In this document: positions 23,389 to 34,849 of the stretch, piece by piece
Layout: each line of letters starts with the position of its first letter
Numbering within the stretch: the first letter of the stretch is position 1
DNA from: Tetmemena sp. SeJ-2015
Taxonomy: Eukaryota > Ciliophora > Spirotrichea > Sporadotrichida > Oxytrichidae
NCBI GenBank assembly: GCA_027382625.1
Contig: JAJKFJ010020664.1
Location: forward strand, 1-64,000
Reading direction: 5' to 3'
Length of the DNA: 64,000 nucleotides
Position numbers and translations under genes: made by a program
Notes under the pieces: generated by a model
The model's database searches: none
The model's input: the letters and a program-made list of their open reading frames with translations, nothing else
Told to the model about the DNA's origin: nothing

Positions 23389-23598
23389 TGATTATTATAA
23401 AATTGGCTAATTTTCAACTTATTATTATTCCAACAATTATCTTTATTCTATAAATCTTATACTTTTCGAATTGAATAAACATTGTAAGATTAAACAAGAT
23501 GTCATTATATGATTTTTTCTGATAAAAGCTGAATGATTAAAAATATTAGGAAAGTTTATTAAGGGATGGATCGTTATCAAAGTATATGAAGTTAATCA

Positions 23599-26176
23599 TC
23601 ATTATTTGGACATCACATTCCTAATGGCTTGCGATCTCAGATTCTCGTCCACTTGCAGGCACTTTAGGCAAACATTTACCTTTTTAATATTCCTCTTAAC
23701 TCCCTCTCCCTTGTATCCTGGTACCTCTTTTAGCTAATAGAAATTTAATTTAATTGATACTCAATTAATCCTTAACTTTTTATCAATTAAAGTGAAGGAA
23801 TTTTTCTTTAATAGAAACTATTTAAAGATATTAACTTAACTTTTTTCACCACATATGTAAAATTGTCTATAAGTAACTTCTCCATTGAGGAAAACTTCCT
23901 TTTCCTTCTAGTCTTTAAGCAAGAACGATGGCTTGGAGATAGTATCATTGTATCCACCTCCATAGTTAAAATTAATATCTCTTAAGCAGATTAATCTATA
24001 ATACATAGTTATTACTGGCACCTGACCCTTGACCTGCAAACTGATATTTCTTGTCATAACTCTGCTTGTAGTAAGCCTTGCAGTAGAATATCATTTAAGT
24101 CCAGCTCTCATTGCGCTTGAACACATTCAGTATATCTCTGTACTGGAAGTTGAACTAGTTGCTGTTTGGGTGGATGAACGTCCCGTGCTTCAAGCAATTC
24201 ATAATCATAAAGCTTCAAATGAAGCATTAAAAAAATATATTTTCAAGCAGTAGTCTTTGAACTTCTTCTGATCAGCTTCTCCAATTTGAAAGGCCTTGAG
24301 CACTCTGTCGTTTTTGAGATCCAAAGAGAAGCTTTAGAGGTGCCATCTTAAATTTGGCAAAGAACCTGCATGGCAAGGAAAGGTGCTTTTATGAAGCACC
24401 CGTTTCTGCAAACTGATTCATTAGTAGTCTCACTCAAACAGATATCGCACTTGTACTGGATCTTAATGAAGTTTATCTCTGCTATGAACCCACATATCTT
24501 AAACATAAAGAGACATGATAAATATATTTGCAATCTAAATTAAAATCTTGAAGATGTGTCTGACTATTGAGTCAGAAGGGATAGTCTTGATGAGCTAGAT
24601 TGGTGCTGATTATTGGAAGTCGTTATTGCTAAAAAGAAAGACATTTTTCTAAAAGGTTTGTTTAGTTTAAGATTGAGGAATAATTTATTCTTTGATCTAG
24701 CCGACGACTATCAGATGGCGAGGATCGTACTAGAACTGCACATAGATGTCTATAGAGTTTGAAACCTTCCTGAGAGCGTTCTTAACTAGCAAAACCATGT
24801 CTTTTAAAATCAGTTCTTTGAGGTTCAGCTTATTCGAGTGCTTCACAAACAGACACACTATAAAAATATATAAAAATACTAATTTATACCTCTGCTACGA
24901 TCGTCTATAGACTCCAGATCGATCTGTGAATTCGTCATACCAGATTGATGATTTTAGTTCTGATCTTACTTATCAACCTATTCAAACGATTAATGACACA
25001 TCTCTAAAAAGTTACATTAGCTTTGACGTGGCTGACTATTCCACAGAAGTTGACTCTCTGTTCCTTGACTCTCGAAGTGACGAAGTCCAATCTGTAAAGG
25101 TAGATCTGATTGCAAAGTGTGAAAAAGTTTGCCTCGGCGCCTTTATTGCCTGCAGCCTAAAGCTTCTTCTGATTCTTAGTAGTATTTGAGCAAAACTGCT
25201 CAGGTAATTTCCAAGTGAGAGCTCTCTGAAGTTCCAAAGTCTCCTCTGTCCCTCCTCCATTTAGTCTTATTGCAGTAGTTATTCGCAAGCTTGAACTATT
25301 TGCTTGGTGCTCTGAAATTGAGGGAGAGTCTTCAAGTTAATGCCTCCTAGGTATTTACTTCCATCAGCCTGATTACCATAGTAATCGCTATACTGATCCT
25401 CATTATCCTGGTTTGAGCGAAAAGCTTGAACTCTCTTGTGTTGATCGTCTGGCTCCTTTTGACTCAGTTCAAGGCTCTCAACTTCAAATGAATCTTCTAC
25501 CTCTTCCCTATAGCAAGTGGTTAATGCAAATTATCCTCTTAATCTTACCTAATAACAGTGCTTGAGGTGCTAGAGAGTACTATCTCTCCTCTTTTATTGA
25601 TAGCTATTTTTACTTTGTCCAGCAGATACTGCTCACCAATCAACAACCTCAGATCTTTGCTGCTCTTAGAATAAACCCCAAAAACTTACAAGAAATCTCT
25701 TATTAAACTTACAAGGTAACTCTATTCTCAAATCTCATTATATAGAAGTTTTGAATGCTTGACCATGAAGAAGGCTCTCTTTGCTTTTGAAGAACCCTCA
25801 GTCAAGTCGACCAGCTCTAGCTTTGAAAATGTGTAGTGATATTTGGGGATTAGTGAGGGACTGACTTGCTTGTGCTTCTTTAATATCTTGACTCTGACTG
25901 TGAGCAAATCTTGCTTCTCCTCGAATGTAGGTCTCAAAGTTTCCAAGTTTTCATAATCAAAGAATGTGCTCTGAATCAAGTCCAACACTTAAAACGATCC
26001 CTCAAGCCTGGTTTAGATTCTTTCATATTCATTTATAGTAAGAAACTTTTCTTCATGCGACTCAGATGAGGGCTATGAGTGGGCATCAAATTAATGAATG
26101 AAATTTATTATGAATATATTGTATCAACATGCTGCTGTTGTTATTGTTGTTGTCCTCTGTTGAGAAGGAATTCCAT
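23599..26176 (-). CDS. multi-OB-fold, zinc-ribbon protein (RPA1/CTC1/POT1-like candidate)
   Basis: ATG 26176-26174 opens MEFLLNRG and a poly-Gln run. Two blocks look like beta-barrel OB folds: QDLLTVRVKILKKHK and QRVNFCGIVSHVKANV. Near residue 470 there is a zinc-ribbon-like unit, YKCDICL...CRNGC, followed by LAMQVLCQIQDGTSKA. That matches the CxxC..C..C plus 'DGT' pattern of the C-terminal OB folds of RPA70, CTC1 and POT1. A role in single-stranded DNA or telomere binding is therefore a reasonable guess. Three IESs were solved (TAACTATG, TGCTTGAA and AAGAT in coding sense), along with introns. The stop is TGA 23601-23599. Confidence 0.5.
23961..24011. other. IES, pointer CATAGTTA
   Basis: The 8-bp repeat lies at 23961-23968 and 24004-24011. 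Deleting 43 bp joins GSGASNNYGGGYNDT on the minus strand. Confidence 0.88.
24189..24249. other. IES, pointer TTCAAGCA
   Basis: The 8-bp repeat lies at 24189-24196 and 24242-24249. Deleting 53 bp joins KKFKDYCLKHGTFIHP on the minus strand and removes a TGA. Confidence 0.88.
24496..24549. other. IES, pointer ATCTT
   Basis: ATCTT occurs at 24496-24500 and 24545-24549. Deleting 49 bp joins VRHIFKICGFIAEIN on the minus strand. Confidence 0.82.
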
Positions 26177-26409
26177 TTTGAAATATTGAGGGAAATTTAA
26201 AATTTAGCGCAAATAACAATAATTGGCAATAATAAGTATCCATGAACTAAATGGGAAATCTCATTTGATGGAATTTGGTTTATTGATAAGAATTTATTAT
26301 AGACTGGCAGATAGAAACATGAAGAAAGCCGATTCTAAACTCTCACCCGAGAGAGCAATGAATCACATATAATGAAAAATCTATCTTCTCATTTATGAAA
26401 TAGGTGACG

Positions 26410-29400
26410 ATGGATAACTCATCTAGCAAGCGACCAATAAACAGAGCTTACAAGAAACACGCAACTGCAAAGCACAGCAGCAACGACTCACATCAGTTCC
26501 CTTCTAAAGCAGTAGTCCCCCGGAGCTCATGAATATGGGAAGTTAAAACTAGCTGCTCTTAGTGGGCAGCAGCTCTCAAGTGTAGACAGGAGTGCACTAG
26601 TTATAGAATCTAGCAAGTACGTCCATCAATAACTTCAATCCTTAGGTTACCAAAATAAGCTCCCTCCTTCCCTCTATTGTCTAAAGCCCTGTGCATTATC
26701 AGAACGGGCCTGAAATGAAAGCCAATGGTGGTGGCTTGGGTAGCAACCATCATGCAAATCTTTAATTTGGGAACACTCACCATAAAATTTAGAAGAAGAC
26801 GAGCACGTTCAGCGCAGCCGAAAGGAAGCCCCAGAAAATCAAAAGCAGCGAGGTCAACTTCTCGAAGATTATGGAGTCTCCCATTTACCTAAATTGAAAA
26901 ACTGGAGACTCTCGGCCGTGTGAACAGAGAGGAAGATCATATGGATTATGATTCAGAGAGTGAACAAAGTAGCGACTATAATTCTCAAGTGGAGAATCAA
27001 CTTTTAACTTTTTTCATTATAAAGGTTTAATTTTAAACAAAAAGTGATTCCCCAAGAATAAGAAGTCCGAAATTAAGATTTTCAAATCGAGTTTTAGATG
27101 TTAATTTTAACATTAGATTCCAAGGGCTTAGTAAATAAGAAACAGAGTGAACTCACCAATCTCACCATGAAAACTGTAGTTAAAATCAAGAATTCCCGCA
27201 AGCCAGGCTTTTTTATGAAGAAACAAAATTCCATTGCACCTTAGATCCTCGAGAACAATTTAAGTTGAATTAATTTGGTTTAATTTAGTTCTTGATAATC
27301 ATAAGCATTTCGAAAGCAGGTTTACTCACGAATTTGATATATAATAGGATTATTTTATGAACAGCAGATTGAGATGATGACTGGACAGAAGTCACCCTAT
27401 GAGCAAAATACTTTTGGCAAAGAGTAGCAGCACATCCCAAGATCTGCAACCCCTCATATTTATTTTTTTAACTGTCAATTAGAGAGTAAAATATAAAATT
27501 CATTATAAATTAGAGAGACTATGACAACCAATTTAAATTTAATCAGTGGGCAGCAAAGCTAATAGCTCGCAGTATATTATCCCTAAATTAAATTATCTTT
27601 TATAAATGAAAGAAATATAGTAATTTGTAATATCTACAACTAGAAGCATCCATCGCAAAATAGAAACAAAAAGGCTGCTCAGTCGTAAATGCAAATCCCA
27701 AATGTGGTCATTAGAAATGCTTAAGATATTCCTTCTATAATGCTCTAGCCTGCCTAATTGAATTACCTTAATTATAGTTTTCTAGTGCCTCAAACTAGAA
27801 CTAGCGAGGGTAGAGCAATATATCAATTCAAGATCAGACTCCACAAGCTAGAGCGTCTCCTTTCCCAAAGACTCATATTCAAATTGCAGTTTAAGCTTAC
27901 TTTTCTCATTCAGCATTAACAAACAAAGAGTCCCAAGATAACTTGAGACCAGGCACTTATCTCAACCTGCAAAGAATAACTTTGGGAAATGGGTCGAGGA
28001 AGCACTCCAATTAGAGTGTCAATACTATCCAGGCGAAGGATAGATAGCAACTTATTTTTAAGCAAAATTTATTTGCAACTCTTACGTCCAGACCAAATAG
28101 AGCACAGTTAAACTATCAAAGACAAATCTTCAAAGCATAGAATTAGTGTCAAGAGCAACAAGCAAGTCAGAAAGGAAATCAAGAATTCGGATCCTCATTT
28201 TAGTAAATAGTGTCTATATTTTTAAGAACTACTTGATCACAGACAACATAAACAGGCACTCTTAGTTTAAAAGATACACCCAATCGAGTTCAAAGATCAT
28301 CACCTATCAAAATGCAATACAAATCAATCACATCTCAGTCAAGTCGAACATACACGACTAATCCTTTTTTGCTTTGTGTAATAAGAAATATCTTCTACTT
28401 TAATTTTACTCGAAAAGAAAGATGATGGAGAAACTAAGAAATAGAGAAAAGGTCAGACAAATCATCCAGCTACAACAGGACTTAGGAAAATAGCCACACC
28501 TAGCTCCTTACTATTCTAAGGATCATTACAAGAAATACTTAGATGAGACAACTCGAATAAAGTTATTGATTGTGGAGCTCTATGCTATGAATTTCAAAGA
28601 TGAGAAAGTAGAGAGAGCCATTTTCTACGCTGGGTGTCGCTCTATAGAAGAGTGTCTCCCTTTCTTGCTATTGAATTCTTAGAAGATGATGGACCATTAA
28701 TTCGTTTCACAGAGCAATTCTAGTACCGATTCAGTTCATGATGAATTCAGAACTTAAAATTTCCAGCAGCAGTATTGTTTCCTCTGCCTCAAGAGTAGAA
28801 AGAAACTTTAGAAGAGAACTTTAAGAGAGTATGAGCATTAAAACTTCCCCGCGGTAGTCCTCTCGCAGAGTAAGCAAAAGAATGGAACATAACACCAATA
28901 ATGAAGCCTTGTAGTCGAGGATGAAAAAGGCTAGAGAATATTCGTGTTTCCAAACAAGATTATAGTTTACAATAAGAAAGCACTTTAACTGCAGCAAGAA
29001 GCAGGAGTGGTAATTAACACACACGAAGGAGGAGTGATGCTTACTCACCAAGAGAGGAAGAAAAGTGCTCTTCTATTTTCATTGCTTATATTTTCAGTTA
29101 GATTAACTTGCAGAAGACTGAAGTACTAGCTCTCTAGATGCATAATTACGAAGAGAGCAAAGACAACAACTCATAAAACTTAGATGACTAGCTTTTTGAA
29201 ATAAAGTTTCTAAAAAATTTTTAGAAACCTTGAAAATTCAACCTGAATAAAAACCATAAAATTAAAAAGCCACAAAATAAATAATCTTTTGTCAATGATA
29301 TGATAAGGATGACCAGAGCAATTTTTATCCGGAGATAAAGTTGTAGACACTTTTAAATTTAAATTTCTATTGAAGACAGAAGCGAACTTGCAGAAAGGAA

Positions 29401-31094
29401 AAGAGAAGCGAAGCATGTGGGCAAGAGTGGAATAATCTAGAACAAGGACGAATTTAATAAGCTCCTGTTCACTCATATAGGAGATCCAAACGATTTCAAT
29501 AGAACAAAGACTGACATACATAAGAAAAATACAGAGTTCGTTCAAAAGAAGCATACCTTTCGGTCTATCAATCCAAGTATTAATAACACAGTCTCTAACA
29601 TGATCCAGAGATTCAATTCTAGCAAGAAGGCTTCTTCAAAAGAGATGCATGAATAGTAGTCCTTCGTATCAATGAGTTCTAGACCCTTCACTGAGGAAGA
29701 CAAGTGCCTGATATGTATGCTTGCGATGGATGAACATAGCATAGACTTTAACTTAGATCTGATGTTTGTGCAAATGAGATTTAACGAGCAGACTATATTC
29801 TAGCACACAGAGCAGCGGCAATTTATGAGCAATCAGTCTATGAGGAGCAGCATTCAATAGATACAAGATAGCTCTCCATAGTTTAGGAGTGGGACAGCTG
29901 GAGTACTTGAGATCCCAGGTTAAGGCAATAAAAAGAGCAAGTTTTTGTCGCCTTAATAAGAAAAGACAAGCAGCAATGTATCTGCTATAATCCTTATCTT
30001 CATTTCTACACTTTGATTGCAAACCATTTCATTGAAAATGAGAGATTGAAACAGAGAGCTTAAAAGTTCAGATAGGAGTTAAAGGAAAGAAAGCATCATT
30101 TTCACTAGCAACCAGATATGGTTCAACTCTAAGACACTTGGCAATCAATTTCTATAGTGTAGAGGTGCGCCATATGTCTAACTCAAGCAGATTTTCCTTA
30201 ATCGGATGGTCTGTCTGAGGACCATTTCGTAATCATTTAGCATAGAAGGGAAAGAGATGACTTATCTAGATGAGTGCAAGCATCTCTTCTGCAAACACTG
30301 TCTCAAGGATTATTTCAAGTTCTTGATAAATACAGGCAAAGTCCTAAGCTTTAACTGTGTGGTCTGCAAGACTAAAATCAAGGTTGAGATTGTCCAGAAA
30401 TTCGTTTAAGAAGAAAGCTTATGAAGAAACTAAGCAAATTTAGAGATAATATAGAGAACCTCTTCTACCCAATACATAAGTCTGTCCTAATCCCAAGTCT
30501 TATTTAATAAGAATTTTAAATAAAGTGTAGTATGCCTGTAAAAGTGAAGCATGGAGAATTCTAGCTCTAATGCAGCTTCTGTCTGTACTAATTTTGCCTT
30601 CTCACTAAAGAAAAGTGGCATGAGGGTCAATCCTGTAAAGAGGATTTGGAGGCAAAGTATAAGATAGCTGCTAGAGGAAAGTCAATATAGTTTTGTCCTG
30701 AGTGTAATAAGATGATTGAGAAATCTAAACTCTGCAACCACATAACTTGCACTTTCTGCATGAAGAGTTTCTGCTTATTGCAGAGAAGACTTCAAGTAAA
30801 ATCATTTGAGTCCTTATCATGCCTATATATGCGCAGCAGCTTAAAACTCTGAAAGTAAGAAGTGGATATATTCTTAAGGATATTATAGAAATATTGAAGC
30901 CGGATACTTCAGTCGCTCGAATGAGAGTGATACAACTCATTTTGATTTTTGTAGCTTTCTTTTTGCTATCTCCTTTGATATCACTTCTAGTAATACCTTA
31001 TGTGGCTTATATAATAGTTCAGGGTAATTTAGTAATCCTTTCTTAACATTTCTTTCTTTAGATTAAGGAGAAAGAACTCGCCATCCTTTTATGA
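26410..31094 (+). CDS. RBR-type E3 ubiquitin ligase with long N-terminus
   Basis: The C-terminal third has RBR hallmarks. RING1 reads CAICLTQADF...CKHLFCKHCLKDYF...CVVC. A partial in-between-RING block contains CPNPK. RING2 (Rcat) reads FCPECNKMIEK, then CNHITCTFCMKSFC, where the catalytic Cys would lie. A hydrophobic tail (LILIFVAFFLLSPLISLL) suggests membrane anchoring. Enzymes of this class move ubiquitin from an E2 through a RING2 cysteine to substrate. Upstream is a long Ser/Gln/Asn-rich region beginning MDNSSSKRPINRAYKK at 26410. It also contains a CLICMLAMDEHS unit. I treat 26410-31094 as one gene with many unsolved IESs. Two adjacent genes, split near 28420, are possible. A one-base slip occurs inside Rcat near 30780. 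Confidence 0.65.
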
Positions 31095-31411
31095 AATTTA
31101 AGGGGGGGGAAAAACTTTTGCTTTTTTTTTAAATTCTTTTGCATTTTAGCAACTCACAAAATAATTAATTATCTTGCCAATACAAATTTAAACTCCTCTA
31201 AGTGTAGTATATATTATTGTTGCGGCGGTTCAAAGTTCAATCGTTTTAAAAAGGCGATCAAATTTAGCTCTAAAGAGTCATTTGAATTACAAGTTATGAA
31301 AGTTAATTTATTATTTCCCTTTTAAAATTTAAAGATTTTTATTGGGCAAAATTAAAAATTTAGTAAATTTAAAAAGAAGATTATAAAGTAAGAAGGAAAA
31401 AAGATTAAAAG
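31095..31411. other. intergenic spacer
   Basis: AT-rich, with a G8 run near 31105 and a short GC-richer patch (about 31220-31255). No gene is visible, and it probably holds the upstream region of the next gene. Confidence 0.4.
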
Positions 31412-32388
31412 GATGATCCAAAGAGGGGTCTCCAGAACTAAAACCCTTCTAACCCATAACCACATTAGAACTAGCAATTTAATACATCCCCTTACGATAT
31501 TGCGAGTGCCCCTCAATACTAGAACCCTCAATATAACCCCAACTACGGTTACTAATTCTAGCCTGCTCCTCATCCAAGCTAGCAATAGTTTTACCCAGGC
31601 TAACCAAATTATAATCAGCCTCCACCTTTTCCAAATTAGCAGCAATAATAATACTCAATGCAACAGCCCTAATACGCTCAACCTTAGTAGAATTATGGAA
31701 TCCCTTAGCAGTATGCACCAATATAGTCTATGCCCGCATCTTCTTATCCCAATGCTATTCCTCCATACCCTCCAGGCTAGAATCCTAATTTACAACCTAA
31801 CCCCAACGCATATTCTTAAAATCAGCAGAACTTTTTTCCACCTTAGAATGCTCAATACCAGCAATAGATTTAGTCGGATCTAAACAGGGACTACGAAAGA
31901 TTGAGGGTTAAACGCTTCAGGCAGGTACTTGACAAGCACTACAAGAACTTTCTGTCTCCAGAAGATAGACATAAGTTCGAGCATGTGAAGAGACTCTATA
32001 ACTTCGGATTCTACTCTGCTATGCTCTCCTTGCCTCTTAACTTCTACTTTAGCTCACAAATCTCTAAGAAGCCAGAGCAAGCAGGCAGACTTGTATAAGA
32101 AGTCCTTAATGACCTCTTTGATCACAGGTTTGTGGTTTGCATATGGGCTGTACAGATACACTGGAGAAACGAGAAGACTCTCTGAGATGTACTTGCTTGA
32201 GTACTCTCCAGAGTAGTTAAGAGGATATGCATAGAAACCCTGCCATCAGAGTCTAGAATTTCATTCAGCCCGCTCAATTAGCAATGTTCTAGTAGCCTCT
32301 CATTGAGCAGGGCTATCCTATTTCTAATGGGAGAACTTCAGAGGACTCTTCATAGCTCGAGCATAGTGAATAGAGAAGAAATGAATGA
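31412..32388 (+). CDS. Pro/Gln/Asn/Tyr-rich (prion-like) membrane protein
   Basis: The first ~160 codons are very low in complexity, with Pro, Gln, Asn and Tyr making up most residues (QYQNPQYNPNYGYQFQPAPH, QPNYNQPPPFPNQQQQQYS). A folded part follows, starting DYERLRVKRFRQVL. It contains the hydrophobic segments FYSAMLSLPLNFYF and LMTSLITGLWFAYGLY, and ends Gln/Ser-rich with TGA 32386-32388. TAA/TAG are used heavily for Gln. No in-frame ATG is certain: the frame is open from about 31412, and a GTAAG motif at 31388 suggests an upstream exon. The composition suggests a disordered assembly-prone head on a membrane protein. I do not recognise a family. Confidence 0.6.
32210..32223. other. possible 10-bp IES, pointer AGAG
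   Basis: AGAG occurs at 32210-32213 and 32220-32223. Deleting 10 bp repairs the frame to LEYSPEDMHRNPAIRVQ. If real it is one of the shortest excisions in the window. A repeat this short could be chance. Confidence 0.55.
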
Positions 32389-32716
32389 GAGATAAAAGCA
32401 TGATAAACTCAGAAAGATTGATAATAAGGTGCGGTGCGCTTAAATCTTTCAGAGTATCTATTTAAACTTTCTAACCTGAAGCAGCAACAAACTCATGACT
32501 CACGTTCAATTTTGGATTAGAGAGAGCGATATATTTGAAATAGATTTGAATACAGATCGAAGTGTTAATAAATGCAGTGTTAAGATGAGGTAGGTTTATT
32601 TACAAGATGCTTAGAGATTTACAATCAATAGTTAACATTCTTCACTGAAAAATATTGAACATAATGAATAAGCATATATTGATTTAGGGATATATCATGG
32701 ACTGATTGCAATTTGA
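32389..32716. other. intergenic spacer between converging genes
   Basis: No coding signal that I can follow. It should contain the 3' ends of both flanking genes. Confidence 0.4.
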
Positions 32717-33412
32717 TCAAGCGGTGAGCTTCATGACTGCCTGGACCATGTCGTCGTTGGCCTCTCTGAGGGCTCTGATGGCGGCGTTTCTGGAGCACTT
32801 GGTGTGTTCGATGACCATGTCGATGTGGTTGGGGGTAAGTCCCTCCTCTCCAAGAGGAACGGAGTCGTCCTCGGGGGTGCCCTTGGTCTCCTCCTTGGCG
32901 GCGGTGGCATCTGCGGGCTTGGCCTCCTTGGCGAAGGCTTGAGCTTGCTTTTGGGCGAGTCTCTGGTTGGGGTCCTCGAGCTTGAGCTCTCCGAAGATGG
33001 CGTAGGAGTTCTCGTTGGTGCCGCTCTTGAGTACCTCGGGGTCGTTGATGACGAAGATGAGTCCGTCTCTCTTCTTGAGGGCAACTCTGGTGATTCCAGT
33101 GAGTTGCTTCATTCCGAGCTTGAGGAGGGCCTTTCTGCACTTCTTCTCACCTCTGTTGAGCTTCTTTTGCTCCTCAGCTATAAGTTAGAAATTAGTAAAA
33201 CGATTTAAGAATAAATTGGGAGGAGTATCCAGGAGAGTAATCCTTAATGCGATACCGTATCTGGGAATCGAGGGAGGCAAAATTGAATAGGGGTGCTTAC
33301 TCTGGTTCTCGAGGTCGGGCATCTCGTCGTGATCGTGATCGTGGTCATGGTCGTGGTCATGATCGTGGGCGTGATCGTGGGCGTGATCGTGTTCGTGCTT
33401 GTGCTCAGACAT
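32717..33412 (-). CDS. NACA: nascent polypeptide-associated complex subunit alpha
   Basis: NAC-alpha binds ribosomes near the exit tunnel and shields nascent chains. Exon 1 (33412-33301) encodes MSEHKHEHDHAHDH and further His-Asp repeats. A GT..AG intron covers 33300-33178. Exon 2 gives EEQKKLNRGEKKCRKALLKLG, MKQLTGITRVALKKRDGLIF and NDPEVLKSGTNENSYAIFGE, the canonical NAC domain. An acidic linker and a C-terminal UBA domain (TPNHIDMVIEHTKCSRNAAI) follow, with TGA 32719-32717. Length (about 190 residues) and domain order fit the family exactly. The His/Asp-rich head in place of the usual acidic head is unusual. Codon use is GC-rich, typical of a highly expressed gene. No IES was found. Confidence 0.95.
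33178..33300 (-). other. GT..AG intron of NAC-alpha
   Basis: GTAAGC donor (reverse of 33295-33300) and TATAG acceptor (reverse of 33178-33182), joining LENQ to EEQKKLNRG. There are no flanking direct repeats, so this is a true spliceosomal intron. It also shows that introns and IESs coexist here. Confidence 0.85.
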
Positions 33413-33802
33413 ATTAATTAGCAATCAACCCTTTAAATTTATTTAAGATTTCTAAAAGAGAGCAATTTATTCTAAAGTATGTATGTGTGTTATTAAATAA
33501 TAATTGGGTTTGAATCTTTGATATTTAATAATATAGTAAATTCATGATCGCATCTTTAATTCTCAATCTTTTTCCATAACTATAAAACTAACCCAAAAAG
33601 TAAATGAGTAGAGGTAAATTGCTATTTTTGCATGAAAATTTATTTTCATCATAAAATAGAGAAAAAAAAACATATATTATATTTTATGATACATTTAATT
33701 TATAAAAGCAAACTTGATTGGAATTAAATAAGAATAGGAATTATTTGCTACATAATAATTAATATTGCCAAATTGATTTGATAAAATTAAATAACAGGGA
33801 GA
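33413..33802. other. divergent intergenic region
   Basis: AT-rich, lying between the starts of NAC-alpha (minus) and the oxidoreductase (plus), so both promoters should be here. No specific motif is recognised. Confidence 0.45.
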
Positions 33803-34837
33803 ATGGAGCATGTTTTAAATGTACCCATCTACTTCGATGAATACTTGATATCTCCAATATACATTCTATCTGAGAAGCACTCCAAAATTAGACATAATTA
33901 AGAAGATGACGGTTAAAGAATAATTGCAGAGTGCAGGTATCTATTTGCTATTGTCAACCATATTGAGGATGAACCTATATCATAAATAACTGAGAATGAT
34001 GCACTTAAATAAGGGAAGATAGTTATTCTCAGAGAAACTCAGCAGCTTGAAGTATTAAAAGAAGTTTAAAACAAAGAGATGATAGCTCTTAAGGAGTTAA
34101 GGCTAACGGAGGACAAGTTCATCGTGTACGACATACAATCTAAGAAGAGAGATGGGATATCAAGCTCAAAGGAGTTCAAGCAAATTATATAAAATATGTG
34201 GTCATACCTCCCTCCGATGCATGCCATTACCGCTCAACTCCCAACAAACCAATTCAACACACAAACTTGCCTAGTTCTAGATGGAAGCTTTCATCAATCA
34301 GTGGCTGCTTTGAAGCTGCCCTTAATTGCTGGGGTTAATATAATCGCATGCACTACTGATTCTTTCGATACCAAAAGAGAGCTGCAAGAAAGCTTCAGCC
34401 AACACGAACAAGTTAATATCATCTTCACACCTACAGATTCTTTAATAGAATAGCATCTTGAGCTTACCAGTGGATTAGGATTTGATTTGATTTTTGACTT
34501 GGGTGGAACTATAACAGCAAAGAAGTTTAGGGAATATATGAAACTAGTTTCTATAATGGGAAGGATTGCAACCACATCCAAGTAGCTCTAAATAGACCCA
34601 GGCGAAAGCGCCATTCTGCAAAGCTTGTCAGCTACTTTAAGTTTTATAAACTTCGAAACTATCCTCAAGGCTCAGGCTTTTGATGGCACCATACTAAGTC
34701 TTGTGCATGAAATAGTCAAGAGAAGTTTAAAGTCAGAACTATTAGCTACTGTTAAAATTGAGACCATAAAAATACAGAAGCTTTAATAGAATCTGGAAAA
34801 TACAAAAATAGGTCAGGAAGGATACTTTAATTTTTGA
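33803..34837 (+). CDS. CRYZL1-like quinone oxidoreductase-like protein
   Basis: A 344-residue uninterrupted frame from ATG 33803 to TGA 34835-34837, read with TAA/TAG as Gln. The Rossmann half is visible: CLVLDGSFHQSVAALKLPLI in place of the nucleotide-binding turn, then GLGFDLIFDLGG and KLVSIMGRIATTSKQLQIDP. The last block closely resembles the C-terminal half of quinone oxidoreductase-like protein 1 (medium-chain reductase superfamily). The usual Gly-rich NADPH motif is weak, and zinc ligands are absent, as in zeta-crystallin relatives. The biochemical role of this branch is poorly known. There are no introns or IESs, unlike most neighbours. Confidence 0.65.
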
Positions 34838-34849
34838 TTTTCTGAATTG

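Noticed and set aside
29210..30022. Minus-strand hydrophobic frames within the RBR gene
   Set aside because: The plus frame there is clean, Gln-rich in TAA/TAG and leads into the RING. The minus frames have no features.
31340..31900. Long minus-strand open frame with T-ending codons, looking like a gene of foreign codon usage
   Set aside because: It is the antisense shadow of the plus-strand Pro/Gln/Asn/Tyr-rich domain, whose repeated CCT, CAA and TAC codons create an open, biased reverse frame. The plus frame joins directly to the folded C-terminal part.
32804..33208. Overlapping plus and other minus frames across NAC-alpha
   Set aside because: They are shadows caused by the GC-rich codons of NAC-alpha, which matches its family throughout.
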